Positions 1 through 11,632 of a stretch of DNA of 64,000 nt are shown here, piece by piece. The translations under genes were made by a program, and so were the position numbers. Numbering within the stretch: the first letter of the stretch is position 1; each line of letters begins with the position of its first letter. Source of the stretch: Straminergon stramineum (Eukaryota > Streptophyta > Bryopsida > Hypnales > Calliergonaceae); NCBI GenBank assembly GCA_963920665.1, contig OY987263.1, positions 45,543,218 through 45,607,217 on the forward strand, given 5' to 3'. Under the pieces are notes generated by a model that saw only the letters and a program-made list of their open reading frames with translations, was not told the DNA's origin and made no database searches.

Positions 1-759
1 CCCAAGTCCTGAGTATCTGTGGCGCGTTTTGAATGTCCACCATCCTCAGCTGACACAAATCGACCACCTGCTCCTAATTCAATAAAGATGAAGCCTAGTT
101 GCACGACACTAGGAATTATGTGGTCCCACCCAAACGCACTGCTTTGAACTTGCATCAGAAAACTACGATATTTAATGAAGTTAAAAACAATCTAAACGAT
201 CTGGTACAACTCCTGCCTTAAAAACTTGTAACGAAAGGTAGTAATTCAACTATGCAATACGTTCGTTCAGGTTACCCAACATAACTATGCAAGAATCCAA
301 CCAAAAAATCAAATTACAAGATGACTTGAAAGTCAGAATCAAAATCCCGTAGATTTGTCTCTATGGCAAGATCAGAGGTGTGAGGATTAAGTGCATTAGC
401 AAACAAAAAATTCAACAAGAATCATCTTGCAGATGACCTTGCATCACTTTACAAACGAAGAAAATTGTTCTTCGAAGTAGGAACAAAAAGCATTAAGGCC
501 TGCAGAGAAATGATTCTGGATGGTACACCAATTATATCACACCCAGCAAAATGGAAAGCCCCAATTTGAAACCCAGACAAATTGAAGAATGAATTCCAGT
601 CGACGTCACATTATCAGAACAAATATAGGCACTTAAAATCACAAACAACACAAAGATATGGTTCGCAAGGATCTCAAGCACCAGATTTATCCCAATACTT
701 ACCGTACGCATGAAAGACAACTCCATGTCTTTGGCTGTCTTCAGACACGTGGCATCCAT
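1..759 (-). CDS. 5' end of an unidentified gene running off the left edge
   Basis: Seen: an ATG at 759 sits in AACAATGG, the usual plant start context. It opens a 19-codon first exon (759-703, beginning MDATCLKTAK) that ends at a consensus donor GTAAGT in phase 0. After an intron of about 630 bp, a second open stretch begins near 73, 70 or 67 (three AG acceptors 3 bp apart, all phase 0) and stays open to base 1, reading VVDLCQLRMVDIQNAP. The three-base acceptor ladder would only change whether one or two residues are present. I do not recognise the family. Inference: a real gene entering from the left. The support is start context, donor, matching phase and higher GC at the edge. It could instead be a chance pair of short open frames. 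Confidence 0.35.
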
Positions 760-2045
760 TGTTGACGATGCCCGCAATGAATCCGTGGAGAGAAATATCC
801 GATAAAGGATAATAATGAGATGTGTACCAGGCTCAGATGGGTGTATACAGCAGACTAAAATTTTCTGCTCACTCTGTAGCCGATACCTGTTTTATTTAAC
901 GCAAGGCAACAAATTAAATTTTCATCATTCTGAATGTTCAACTACTTCTTATTGTTTGAAAAAAAAAACAAGAGATTCCTTCATGTACAATGCTACAATA
1001 GTTGTATTCTTCATACCCGTTAAATTCTACTACGACCCCGATACTTGCCCAACTATGGTCATGAAAATTATAGCAACATGTGCAACACTGAAGGAGCTTC
1101 CTGAATGCTTAAACCTCTTTACGTACATTGTTTAAAAATACCAGAGATTTCCTCACATACGAACAATTCGTGGCCATAAGACCGCCTCAATCAGGGAATT
1201 AAACTTGACAATACGCCTTGAACTAGATTAAACATGAAAATTTGATGTTCCTAAGTACTGATTGGAATTGTGCACAATTACTAGGAGAATCTGGTTACAA
1301 ACATGTTGAAACTATTGCATGCGCATGTTACGACAGACTGGCACTACATTCAGGACTCCATGCATATAACGAAACATTCACACATTCTGGGCAGTTAAAC
1401 TAGGCGTGTAATCCATGTGCTAGAACTTAAACTCACAAAGTATGATACACGCACACATAAAAGAGAGCTTCCCAAGCTGTTGTGTTGAAAGTTAATCCCA
1501 CTTACTGTATGTAACTATCACTACGTACGTGAAGAAGAGCTCTGATGATTCAACTTCCATTTCCAAACTAGTGCAACCGTGGCTCATCATGATTCAGTGG
1601 GGAGTGTGTTTTGTACACAGACATCATCGATACTGTCAATGGTACATCCACATCCAACAAAACAAATTTTATTTCCTATATTCATTTGTGTACTTGTTGT
1701 CTCTGCACTTGGCTATAAGATGCGAACTTGTGGCATCATATTGATTGATGCTACAAGTTCAATTGAAGGATCAAAATTTGCACTGGCAATTTAAGGAAAT
1801 TTCAAGTATCTGGAGTTACAACTCATCAAAATTTTTAATTTGAATAAATTAGGCTCAGCATATCATTTGTATGAGATCCAAGTTTGTTATTGATATGGAT
1901 ACTACAAATGTCATTCTTTCATAGCTTCACTATTTTCCTGTGAATCCCACTACCCTGGTAACTATACTATGGAAACTATACTATCTGGAATTATGAGCGG
2001 TTAAACTGTAAGACGTGATGCCACCAAAGCTTCCCCAAATAGTAC
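760..2045. other. Intergenic, no gene recognised
   Basis: AT-rich spacer between the left-edge gene and the pseudogene. Short open frames at 815-1135 and 1529-1794 have no recognisable motif, splice context or composition shift. A 14-bp unit containing AACTATACTAT occurs twice in tandem near 1958-1985. Confidence 0.5.
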
Positions 2046-5000
2046 CTAATAACTAAGGTATACTGTCTGGACATCCATTGGTATTTCACTTGATATACCA
2101 ATGTTGTTGGGCACCCATCGGCTCCCTATCCGTCTACAATTTGCTCTCCATTTAGCTGCATGCTTAGCAGCACTTGAGTTTAATGACGCCTCTCGTCGCT
2201 TTTGTATTACTTCTTCAGCTATACTAGTATCCGTGTATTGATTGTCCAAGATCTCTTGATTATGAAACCGATGTTGGATGATCCTGAACCAATGCTCGTA
2301 TGTTTGTAGAAGAGGACTCTTCTTATTTTTAGATCCACCGTGTTGTGTATGTCTATGGTATGCCGATTTGGCCACATGGTGAGAGTATTCCATTCCTTGG
2401 CAAGACCACACCGATAAAGAGCCATATGTTTCAACAAACCATGGAGCGTGCTTGACAAAGACATGCTGCAAAGTTCAATAATTACACAAAATAAGCAACA
2501 TCACCACGAAGTTCAAGAATTACACAATGCTAGTAACAAATTTTGAATGAGAGAGGTTTGATGTGAACTTACAATGTAGTGAGTTACATGGTTCTCCCCA
2601 AAAACTTTTGTGAATAACTTGCCAAAGTCATATGATAGTTTCTTAAAGCTTGAACATTGATTTGCACTTAGAGTTAGACTAGTGAAATAAGGAATTAGTG
2701 ATTCCAATGCTGCCCAACAAGCCATGCGATCACGTCTAGCCATTCCATCACTACCGGTGTGTCATTCTCCCAAAACTATGTCCCTCCACACTCTATCCAA
2801 GCTTATAGATAATGAGGATTTTTTGAACAATTTAGCGGCATTAGCGCCGCTCAATGATGGCTTATTGGGCACACTATTTGACAACCTAGACAATTTATGA
2901 TCTTTGAATATTTTCACTGATCCCTCGTGCATCCCGGTTACTAAGAGTATACTCTCCATGTCGGAGATAGCATCCTGTTGGGTTCTTTTATCATAGATTG
3001 TCCAGACATGTTGGAAGTGTAAGTGGAGGATTTTCTCACATATGCAATTAAATGCATGGAGAGTGCAAATATGCACTCTCTCTAAGGGTATTGGCAACAC
3101 GGGCTTCCATCTCCCAATTGATGCTCTTTGGCTGATTGGTTTGCTTGAAATATTAGATGCAAACAAGCCACCTTCCCAAGTTGGAGTTCTCTTTAGTGAT
3201 GCAACTCTGGCAGTGGCTTCACTAGTGATGATCGACTTCGTTTTCTTCTATAGACAGTAAATGCAGCAATTTGTTGCATTGGCACCACTTGACAATCCAT
3301 ATAAAGACTTGATCGTCTTCATGTCAGCGGAAAGGTGCCACTTGATTTTAAAGCTCCCAACACCTGGCACTTGTAATAGTTGGCCCTCATTTTGAGCCAA
3401 AATTAATGTTGGAATGGACGTTTGATTGAACACCCAATTCAGAACTTGATGATTTTCTTTAGGTATACAAAAGCATCCAATTGGCCATATTTCACGCTCC
3501 GATTGGACAGAAAAATACCTATCGTCGTTTTTTGTTATTTCTGGATTTAGTGCTCTGTTCATCAGGGTAATGCTTACACGTTCCATTTTTTCAGAGTGAA
3601 CTATTTCTGCTTCTTCCATCTTGATGACAAATATTAATGGTTCATCTCCAATCTCTGCAAAAAAATATTAGTATCCATAGTTAGCAATTTGATTGGATAG
3701 AAACGAGACCATTGAGAATTTCAACTATAAACATTTGATTGTAACATCTGATCCCTAATGAGTCTAATTCAATCTCAAACTGATGCCAAATAGTTGCATC
3801 TCACATGTTCCAAGGTTATGATGAGAAATCGCTAATGTTGCCTAAAACTGAAAATTGTTCTTCAAAAATGCATGGAGTTACTTTCAACGTTTATTGAAAA
3901 GGAGCACTAATAGAGTTCCACAAGTAAATTGTGTATGACAAAGTTGTGATCAGGGTACGAATGAGTGCCTCAATTCTAATCAACTATATGTTTTTGAAAC
4001 AACGGAATCCACGTAAAAAAACTCACTCAGTCTAAAGTGAATAATCTCACTATTGATATATCACTAGACTCTGGAACCCTCCCTTTCCATCTCTTCCATA
4101 CCACAATTTCAGGATTTCTGTTAAGCAATGGTCCAGTACTCAGTTAGTTCGATCACAAGTTGAAATATAAATTGTTAGTTCGATTATCAAAAGCAAGCAT
4201 GTCTGTATGTGCCTCCGTCAGTTCATTAGTTGAATCAACTCTTCAAGTTCGAGCCAGGACTTTAGATCAATTCCATAGTCAAGCATACACACGGAAGCTT
4301 GGAATCAAAAGTTCTGGTTTGGGAGCTCTTATTAGAAGGTTTAATTGTAGCTTTGATTTTTGCTTCCAATGTCGATATAAATTCCTTTTACCACTGCGAT
4401 TGAATGCAAATCTTAAGAAGATTCAAAGTCCTGAAGTTGTTCAAAAGCATAAAGTGGTAGACATCTGATTTTTATTGTTCAATCATGGTAATGGAGCCCC
4501 ACACCAGAAGGTAGTGAAGTCTTTATTGCAGAAAATAGGAAAAACCAACTCACAAGCAATTTTTTAAAGTTAAATGTCATAAAATTACAATACGACTTCA
4601 GAGTTCAAGATCACCATTCACTTCTTCATCCACAAGTTGAATCAATATATTTCTCACTACCAGCATTCATCAACTACAATGAACATTGAACAATTCAATA
4701 AGCATTTGATTGTATTGTAGTAAACACCTGATCGAAATGAACATCTCAAATTGTAAACATTTTATTGTAGTTTTGTACCTTCCTTTGTGATTTTGTAGAG
4801 CCGTATCATGGTACATTGTACATTCTCAATGTCTAAAAACAAGTTGTTGAACTTGTCAAGTGTCAGCAACTTCCCTTCTTTAGCTGATTTCAAGTTTTTC
4901 TTAGATGACGGTGGTATCTTGTATGTGTTTGAAATGAACATTGGCCTTCCAACTAAGTCCTCCAAATTCGTGTTTAATTCTTTTCGAAGCAATTGAACTT

Positions 5001-6114
5001 GATGGGGTTTTGGCAAACATCTCAGTCGTAGTCCTTTCCCAGCAAATTGCATGCCTCCTTTAAATTTTTTATAGAAAGAATTATATCCGGCTTGCGTGAT
5101 GCCGCTCTCATCACAAGTCTGTAGAACAGAACGTGGTCCCACGGTCTCACCAATTCGGTTCATGTAGTAGTTTGCCATCCTAACTCCCACTGTTTTGAAT
5201 GCAAATAGTTTCATCAAGGTACCAACCTCCGTTCTCGACAAGAGAGAACCAAATACTTGCCCTGTTCGCTCTTGCATTTGTTGATTACCGCATAGTCTTC
5301 TATGCGTGGATCTTAGGGCATTTTGCTCTTGTAATTGCCTCATTGTATCTGGTGCTATAACTGCATGAGCCAATCTCTTGGTTGCCTTCGCATGTCCTCC
5401 AGTTGGGGCAAGCTCACTCAAATCTCGGCGAGCTCTAATGTGACTGCAAATTCCATATGGGGTTTTCTTTAATCGTTGTAATCATGCCTTAGTGTTTCTC
5501 AACTCTTTATAGACAGCAACAATCCTTGAATTCATTTCAAAAATAGTATGAGAATGAGCTGCATCTATCTCTTTCACTCTCTAATCATGTTGAGCCTTGA
5601 GATTTGAATTCTCCGCCACTACACTATCCTTCTCGACAGACATACAACTCAATTGATGCTCATATTCTCTGTGAGTTACAAATAATTGAGTTTGTAGCAA
5701 GGAAAGGTCATTCTACAAAGCAACAATAATAAGAGCAAATCTGCTAGAGTCCTCGCCTGATTGTAAGATTAGCTTGTCTATATGAGTATGAAGCAAGTTG
5801 TTCTCAACTTCTTTCTCTAATGATCCAGATGATTTGCTTTCGAGACTTTTAACATAACCGAGCAACCCGTTTTCTCCATCACCAACAAACTCAAGTAAAG
5901 AACTGGGTGAATCGATTCTGGGACGTTTTCCAGATCGTGGATCGATAGGATATAAACTATTGTCAAGCCATAAGTCTACATTTTGATCGCAATTTCTCCT
6001 CTTCTCAGCAAAATCTAGTCAGCTTGGTTGTTCATGTAGTGGCCGCCCACGGATAATTAGCAGTTTATATTTCTCACCAATCCAAGCTTGCACTTTATAA
6101 TCTCCAAGTGCCAT
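2046..6114 (-). pseudogene. Transposase-like three-exon pseudogene with six in-frame stops
   Basis: Seen: one reading frame can be followed through exon 1 (6114-4779), exon 2 (3654-2573) and exon 3 (2465-2046), joined at GT-AG introns of 1124 and 107 bp with matching phase: 946 codons and no indels. It is broken by TGA at 6019-6021, TAG at 5713-5715, TAG at 5581-5583, TGA at 5482-5484, TAG at 3248-3250 and TGA at 2762-2764. The N-terminal third looks coiled-coil. The middle has a HLSADMK...CCIYC stretch (an acidic residue before a CxxC). The C-terminal third has ERVHICTLHAFN and, in exon 3, a Glu in GMEYSHH followed by AYHRHTQHGG. Known: acidic residues spread around a CxxC and His-rich segments are common in eukaryotic DDE-type transposases. 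Inference: a domesticated or transposon-encoded nuclease-like gene, now dead. I cannot name the superfamily, and no flanking terminal repeats were found. Alternative: a decayed host gene family. Confidence 0.6.
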
Positions 6115-6779
6115 TTCTCTTACTCCTTGTGATTGAGAGTGCAAAGTGAAAGAATTCAAAGAAAAAAATCATGCATTAATGTGAGATTGAATGAGTGCGA
6201 GCAAAGGCTTCTAGAGTGTTTGGGCAAACAACAAGGAGTTTTGGAAGAGTGAATTGAGAAGGGACAGGGAAAGTGGAGCAATTTTCTTTACGTCTAAATG
6301 TTCCAATCACCTGTACCCAGTGCCTACACTCCTGATATTATACTTGCAAATCGTAAATCCTTATGAACATCACACATTCCTGCATTCTTGCGAGCCAATG
6401 TGTCATCCCGCCAAAATCGGGGCCACGACAGCTTTCCCGCCTCTCCAACCAGCTCCTTCTTGATGCCACAATAGCGTAGCCCACCCAATCTCAACGCATG
6501 ATTTGATATCAAGATCCCTGCTGGCTCTTCCACCCAAATCAAGATCGTGGGTCTTGGCTAAGATCAACCCACAATCCAACTACAAAACCTGGGCTCTTTG
6601 ACACAAAGAAGCGGCCCTCCCTTGGCCCGGCCTTTCCTCTAATGGAGAACCTCCTACCTTACACCTCTTCTAACTTATTGTAGCTAATAATTCCTGTGTT
6701 TTCCCTAGAGGATAAATGCGAGGGCAAAATTGATAGTCCCTGCCGACATCAATTCGGCTCATCCATCACACTACTATAC
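6115..6779. other. 5' flank of the pseudogene, no gene recognised
   Basis: Spacer with short overlapping open frames on both strands (6254-6542) that have no family features. It may hold the former promoter or the end of the transposon, but I could not find a terminal inverted repeat paired with sequence below 2046. Confidence 0.4.
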
Positions 6780-7223
6780 TAAGGTAGACAAGCCTATTAC
6801 CACCCCAATTTGCAATTTGACTATGTTGGGGTCAATTCCAACAAGGGCAAATATTTTTTAGAGGTGTGTGCTTATTTTATGAGTCAAACCCAAGTGGAAT
6901 CATAATTTTCTGATCAAAATTGTAACTTCTATGAATTTCTGAAGTGGTATGTCCTAAAATGACAAAACCGCCTGTAGACTAGAGTCACAAAAGTCCTAGA
7001 AACAACCTAAAACCGTCACTTCATGTATCTATTAGTATTTGGAAAGTGACTAATAAAAAGAGTGACATGTTACCCTTAATGGCGTTAATTCATTGATTTT
7101 GTTAGAATTTGGAACAAATTTGACAAATTTTTGGACAAATTTAGATGCCTGAATGGATGGAATTGGGACCAAATATAGGGTGACGAAATTAGGGTGCAAA
7201 TGGAATTGGGCTAGTCCACCTTA
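6780..7223. mobile_element. MITE family A, copy 1 (444 bp)
   Basis: Starts TAAGGTAGACAAGCC and ends with the inverted GGGCTAGTCCACCTTA. It has no coding potential. A second copy at 43740-44162 is similar end to end. Taking the outermost TA as the target duplication leaves AGGTRGAC at each tip. This is a non-autonomous DNA transposon; the superfamily is unassigned. Confidence 0.8.
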
Positions 7224-8895
7224 ATATTTGTTGCCTTTAATGGCTTCTAAAGTACTAGTAACTTTCTTGGGGTAAGGCAACCTAATTGTCAAGGCAACCT
7301 AATTTCACTGATTAATGTAGCTAATTTAGAGCCTCTAATTGCAAATATGAAATCAAAATTTGCAAATCTTATCATGTGTGGGAAATAAGAAAAAATTCTG
7401 CATTTTCCCGAGGGGCCAAGTGAGGGGGGTCAGTTCACCCCAGCCTGACCAACGATGCATCAAATCCCAGTGGTATTAATTGGCCCCGTGTCATCTGATC
7501 CTTTAGCAATTTGTGTTGTACTTGGCCTAACCACAAATTCTTACACAGTACCACAAGATTCAAAGTCTTGCAGAGTACCTGTGGCTTGTATTTTTCCTCC
7601 TTTGCAATGAAATTTCATTTCATTTGTGTCAAAAAAAAAAAGAGTCTTGCAGAGTGGTTCAATTGCCAACACACCATTATCAGTCACCATAGTTCCCAGA
7701 GCAAATGACAGCATTGTATCAATTTTGATACATTGCTTCTTGGCAACACCACCACCCATATTTTGCATTGCCACCGGTGCAACACAAGCCATCTTCTGAA
7801 ACCAACAGCACCCGTACCAAGCAAAAAAAGTAACAAAAGTACAAAGCAAACAAGGCACACGCGGCCAACAATTGAAAGCCGAGGACACAAGAAACCTTAC
7901 AAAAAGCGTGCTGATATACAAGCCTTGAAAGGAGGAGAAAATGGTCGGGAATATTAAAACTTGTCTATTTTTTATGCAACAGGATCCTAGTCATGTCGGA
8001 CATTCCTATATAACATTGTTAACCAATGTTGGGGGGGCCCTTTTGTTCCCCCCCCCCCCCCCCCTCAATAGCGTGAGCTCCTAGCATTGCAACTTCTCAA
8101 ACAACCAATGACACTTATGTTGCAATTTCCCACCCAATCATTGATAATCTGTAGATTATTCAAAGTAAATCTACTATCAAGGATCCAAGGAGGGATTATC
8201 CCAATCTCTAAGAGCATAGCCACCATGGCCCTCGCAAATTGACGCTCCATACCAGTTTGGGAGGGCCCTTGTGTGGTGAAGGCTAGAGAAAAATTCCTAG
8301 CCTCCTATCGTCCCTCACTATGAGGCCACTTCAACCTGTGACCCCACCTCATGTTGGGCCACATGTAATCTGGATCGCCCTCTTGCTCTAGCAATCGGTC
8401 AACTCCTGCAAAGATTCAAGCAATAAATCAAGTTGTTGACCACAACCATCGTTGCAACCCTTGCTACTTCCAAAATGACCATGAAAAGATTCTCCAAAAT
8501 TTGTGGTCTTGCATCAGTGAAATGGCTCACAATTGTTGAGTGGCTGCTTCGGAAGTGGCCACTCCAAGAGTGATGGTAGGGAGGAAAAAGGGGCAAGGGC
8601 TTGTCACGTTGCGTTGAGGCCAACTCCTGCGGGCTAGGGTGGCCATGCTCTAAGGAAGAATAGTTACATTGGTTAACAATATTATGTAGGTTTGTGGGCA
8701 CCACCCTCAAGTAGTGCCTTTAAACTTAGGAATGCCCCACCTGTATGAGTGGGGTTCTTCTATACAAATTACTATTATCTTGTGTTACATTTTCAGTCAT
8801 AATTTGTCATCTAGTATAAGGTAACCCCACCTTCTTGTCCCTTTAAAATTCTCCCTCATGTAAATTCTCTTACCATTCTTGTCCCTTAGGCCTTG
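7224..8895. other. Spacer, no gene recognised
   Basis: Short frames at 7511-7957 and 8065-8710 carry no recognisable domain and overlap on opposite strands. The stretch 7575-7640 (Cys/Trp-poor, 'ttgcaatgaaatt') resembles 49590-49640, so at least part is dispersed repeat. Confidence 0.45.
8031..8064. repeat. G7 ... C17 homopolymer pair
   Basis: A run of seven G (8031-8037) is followed by CCC, TTTTGTT and an uninterrupted run of about 17 C (8048-8064). A 19-bp near-perfect palindrome centred on GTTAAC lies immediately upstream (8012-8030). Length in the real genome is uncertain, because such runs sequence poorly. Confidence 0.8.
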
Positions 8896-10537
8896 TTAAC
8901 CCCTAAAGGACCAAACTGCGTTTTTTGGCAACATAGCGATTTTGGGCAGGTACATGTGAGTGGAGATTTGCATATTTTAGGCTGAAATTTTAATAGAAGG
9001 TGGGGACGAGGAATATCTTCCATGAGCACTAAATTTCATTGAAGTTGAGTCTACAAGTGAAAAGTTATGATGCAATATGTTGTTTGTTTCTCAACTGGGG
9101 CAGCAGGGGCAGGGACATTTACACTACACTCAAAATTTCCAAAAGGTGCCCACAATTGAGAGGGCAGTGGAGGGGGCAGGGGGTCCCAACATGTAATGCC
9201 TGGGTCCTTTCTTGAGTTTGGTCTGACATGCTATAGCCAAAGTAAATGCACTCACTGCCATAAACTAGAAATGCGGTTCAGGCAGTTGGGACAGCTGAAG
9301 TTCGATGACATAGACAATATAACCGCCACAGTGAAGTTCATACTCACAAGAAGGAAGGCTCCTGGAGAAGGAAGGCTCCTGGAGTGAGCATTACAAAAAA
9401 TTTGGACCCTGGAAGAGGCCGCGACTTTGCTGCCGCAGTGGTGCAATTAGGGAAAAAATAATTTTTTCAAAAAAATAATAATAATTAAAAAATTATTTTT
9501 TTTCTGAAATGACGTGTCACTAGTGTGACCACGTCGGATATGGCGATTTTAAATTTTTTATTTTTATTTTTTTTTTAGTGTTTTTTTTTATTTTTTTTTT
9601 CGAAAAATATTTTCTGTACTGGCACCGCGCTGCGCCGCGAAACAGCCTCTTTCAGGGTCCAAATTTTTTCTAATGGGGAGGGCAAATGAGAGGAGGGGCT
9701 GGGGGGAAGCTTGTGGGTGCTCCTCGAGGGCCACCTGGCCACAGGGAAGAGGGGTAGGCGCTGCAAGAGGCGGGGTGAGCACAGCAGGAAGAGGGGGGTG
9801 GGCCACCTTCAGCCCAGACCCTGGTTGGCAGGCGACCTGCAATCCGAAGTCTGGCAAGCCCCCCAAAAGCAGGGCCAGCTTTTGGAGGCCCGAGGGTGAC
9901 GTTGGTCGCCCGGCATTTTGATTGAGGATACCCTTGTTTTGGCCTGCCCTACAAAGGAGTAGGTGTGAGCACTCAATCTTGTTCAGAAATCGGTGAGATT
10001 TTAGAATCTGATGTTGCCAAAAAATTTCCATGATAAAAGAGATAACATTGGAGGTGATGACCGTTTACTTTGTGTAAACATTTTTTTATGAAGAAGATAT
10101 AAAATTCTACAAATTTGGAAGTGTATGCCATTTTTGGCAAACATGTTTGCACATTTCAATTTTTTCCTACATGTTCTTCAATTCCAAACAACTTGAAATT
10201 TTTGGAGCATGTATTTTACTTATCATGGAGAAAGAATCCAAAATTGCACAAGTGACATGGACCATTACAAAGGTGAATTAGCCCATCCGAAGTGCAGCTG
10301 CCCGGATTTTCCAAGCACTAAAAAAAGCATTCTGGTCACCCTAAACACTAATTTCTTCCAATCCACGCGGTCAAACCTTTTCAAAAAAATACAGTATATT
10401 TCTGAACCATCCTACTACAAGATCCTACGGTTACATGTGGCAATAATTGAACTCATTTTTTTTTCCCTCCTTGCAATAGAAATGACAGTTTTGGAGCGGT
10501 TTTAGTGAAATCACAGTGAAGGAACTTTAGGGGTTAA
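8896..10537. mobile_element. TTAA-bounded element, long family, composite (about 1.63 kb)
   Basis: Bounded by TTAA at 8896-8899 and 10534-10537. The tips read CCCCTAAAGG and, inverted, CTTTAGGGG. Both internal flanks match the element at 26697-27629 in reverse orientation (CTGCGTTTTTTGGCAACATAG near the left tip, GACAGTTTTGGAGCG near the right tip). It is longer because other DNA, including a 287-bp MITE (9389-9675) and a GC-rich segment to about 9960, sits inside. No transposase frame was found. The open frames at 9588-10031 are compositional. Confidence 0.78.
9389..9675. mobile_element. Nested MITE with long terminal inverted repeats (287 bp)
   Basis: The left end CATTACAAAAAATTTGGACC and the right end, read inverted, CATTAGAAAAAATTTGGACC match, and the similarity continues about 45 bp inward (CCTGRAAGAGGC, then GC-rich). 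The core is A and T homopolymers. It lies inside the TTAA element at 8896-10537, so it is the younger insertion. Confidence 0.7.
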
Positions 10538-10773
10538 TTGGTAACTACCAAGTCCCCTATCCTCTAAGCTTGGATATTGTCTTTCAAATAGTTGCAATAA
10601 AGGTGAAAAAATCATTGGAATATTTTGTCACATACTCAATCATCCTGTAGCTTTGAATGAATTAAATCACTAGAAATCACCCAAAGCATTTCAAAATTGG
10701 ATGACACTATCATATATAAGGATGAATATACATATTGTTCATGAGCAAGGGTTGTTTCATTTCTAATCTACAC

Positions 10774-11061
10774 AAGGTAACTGCACCCAAAAGCGTCCAA
10801 ATGAGCAATCCATCACAATTTCCATTATTATATTAGAAAATTTATCTTGGGGTCTTGTTGTTAGTTAAAAGGGGATTCTAGCTTCTCTTCAAATGCATTT
10901 TTGGGACATTGTATGAATAAACTATGAATTTTCAAAGTGCTGAAAATAGGTGTCCCTGAAACCAATCCTAGACTCTCATGACTAGTGGGAGTACATTATA
11001 GGCAAGAATATGTAAGGGTCAGTTTTAGAAAAAGAGGTCGACTTTTGGGTGTAGTTACCTT
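10774..11061. mobile_element. MITE family B, copy (288 bp)
   Basis: The left tip AAGGTAACTGCACCCAAAAG and the right tip CTTTTGGGTGTAGTTACCTT are inverted copies with one mismatch. Related tips occur at 12183-12522, 22966-23327 and 28475-28766. Confidence 0.7.
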
Positions 11062-11472
11062 AGTTGCATTCTCTATGGATGTCAATACAGTAACTTAGCT
11101 TCATCACTTGAGTCAAAGATCGCAAATTACTCTTCCGTGGAAACTTGAAAAATAAGTTACTCCGTGACGCTCCCAACTGAAGGCCCCCAGCAGCTGACCA
11201 ACTGTATCAATATGTCAGGCACCAGCTGACATCAACGTTGCCACAGTGGGTTCGCCACTTCGCCGGATGCTGCGGAAATTGAACAGCCAGTGAGGCAGAA
11301 CGTTCTGTCAGGTCTGCTTTCCTTCGACTGCTCATCAAGTTGAGTTGGACGGAAGTAACTTAAGCTTAGGTCGGTGCCTCGGTGGTAGACTGGTAGCTAT
11401 GCTTTTTTTCTAATCTTTTCATTTTGTACGAAAATTAAAGCTGAAATTTCTCTGCACAGAATAGTCAGCAAT

Positions 11473-11505
11473 GCAACTGAACAGCAACTGAACTGCAACT
11501 GAACT
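11473..11505. repeat. Three tandem copies of an 11-bp unit
   Basis: The unit GCAACTGAACW is repeated three times without interruption. Confidence 0.85.
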
Positions 11506-11555
11506 GAGAGGGATCGAAAAGTTTCGTCATGCACTCATGCAAGGGCACCAACAGA

Positions 11556-11632
11556 CCCCAGACACGCAGGACGTTAAATCGTCCCAGCGGGGCCCAGTTT
11601 GAATGGACGATTTAACGTCCTTCCCCAGACAC
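11556..11632. mobile_element. 57-bp hairpin flanked by a 10-bp direct repeat
   Basis: CCCCAGACAC occurs at 11556-11565 and again at 11623-11632. Between them is a perfect 16-bp inverted repeat, GGACGTTAAATCGTCC at 11569-11584 and its complement at 11605-11620, with a 20-nt loop. The arrangement looks like a minimal insertion with a 10-bp target duplication. That length is typical of Mutator-like elements (9-11 bp), but the inserted sequence is very small. Confidence 0.6.

Noticed and set aside
9588..10031. 147-codon minus frame and overlapping plus frames in GC-rich DNA
   Set aside because: Several frames are open at once because of base composition; the region is a nested insertion in a mobile element.
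11365..11405. tRNA-like A-box stretch (GGTGCCTCGGTGGTAGACTGG followed by a T run)
   Set aside because: No B-box or cloverleaf partner follows; probably chance or a remnant of a short interspersed element.
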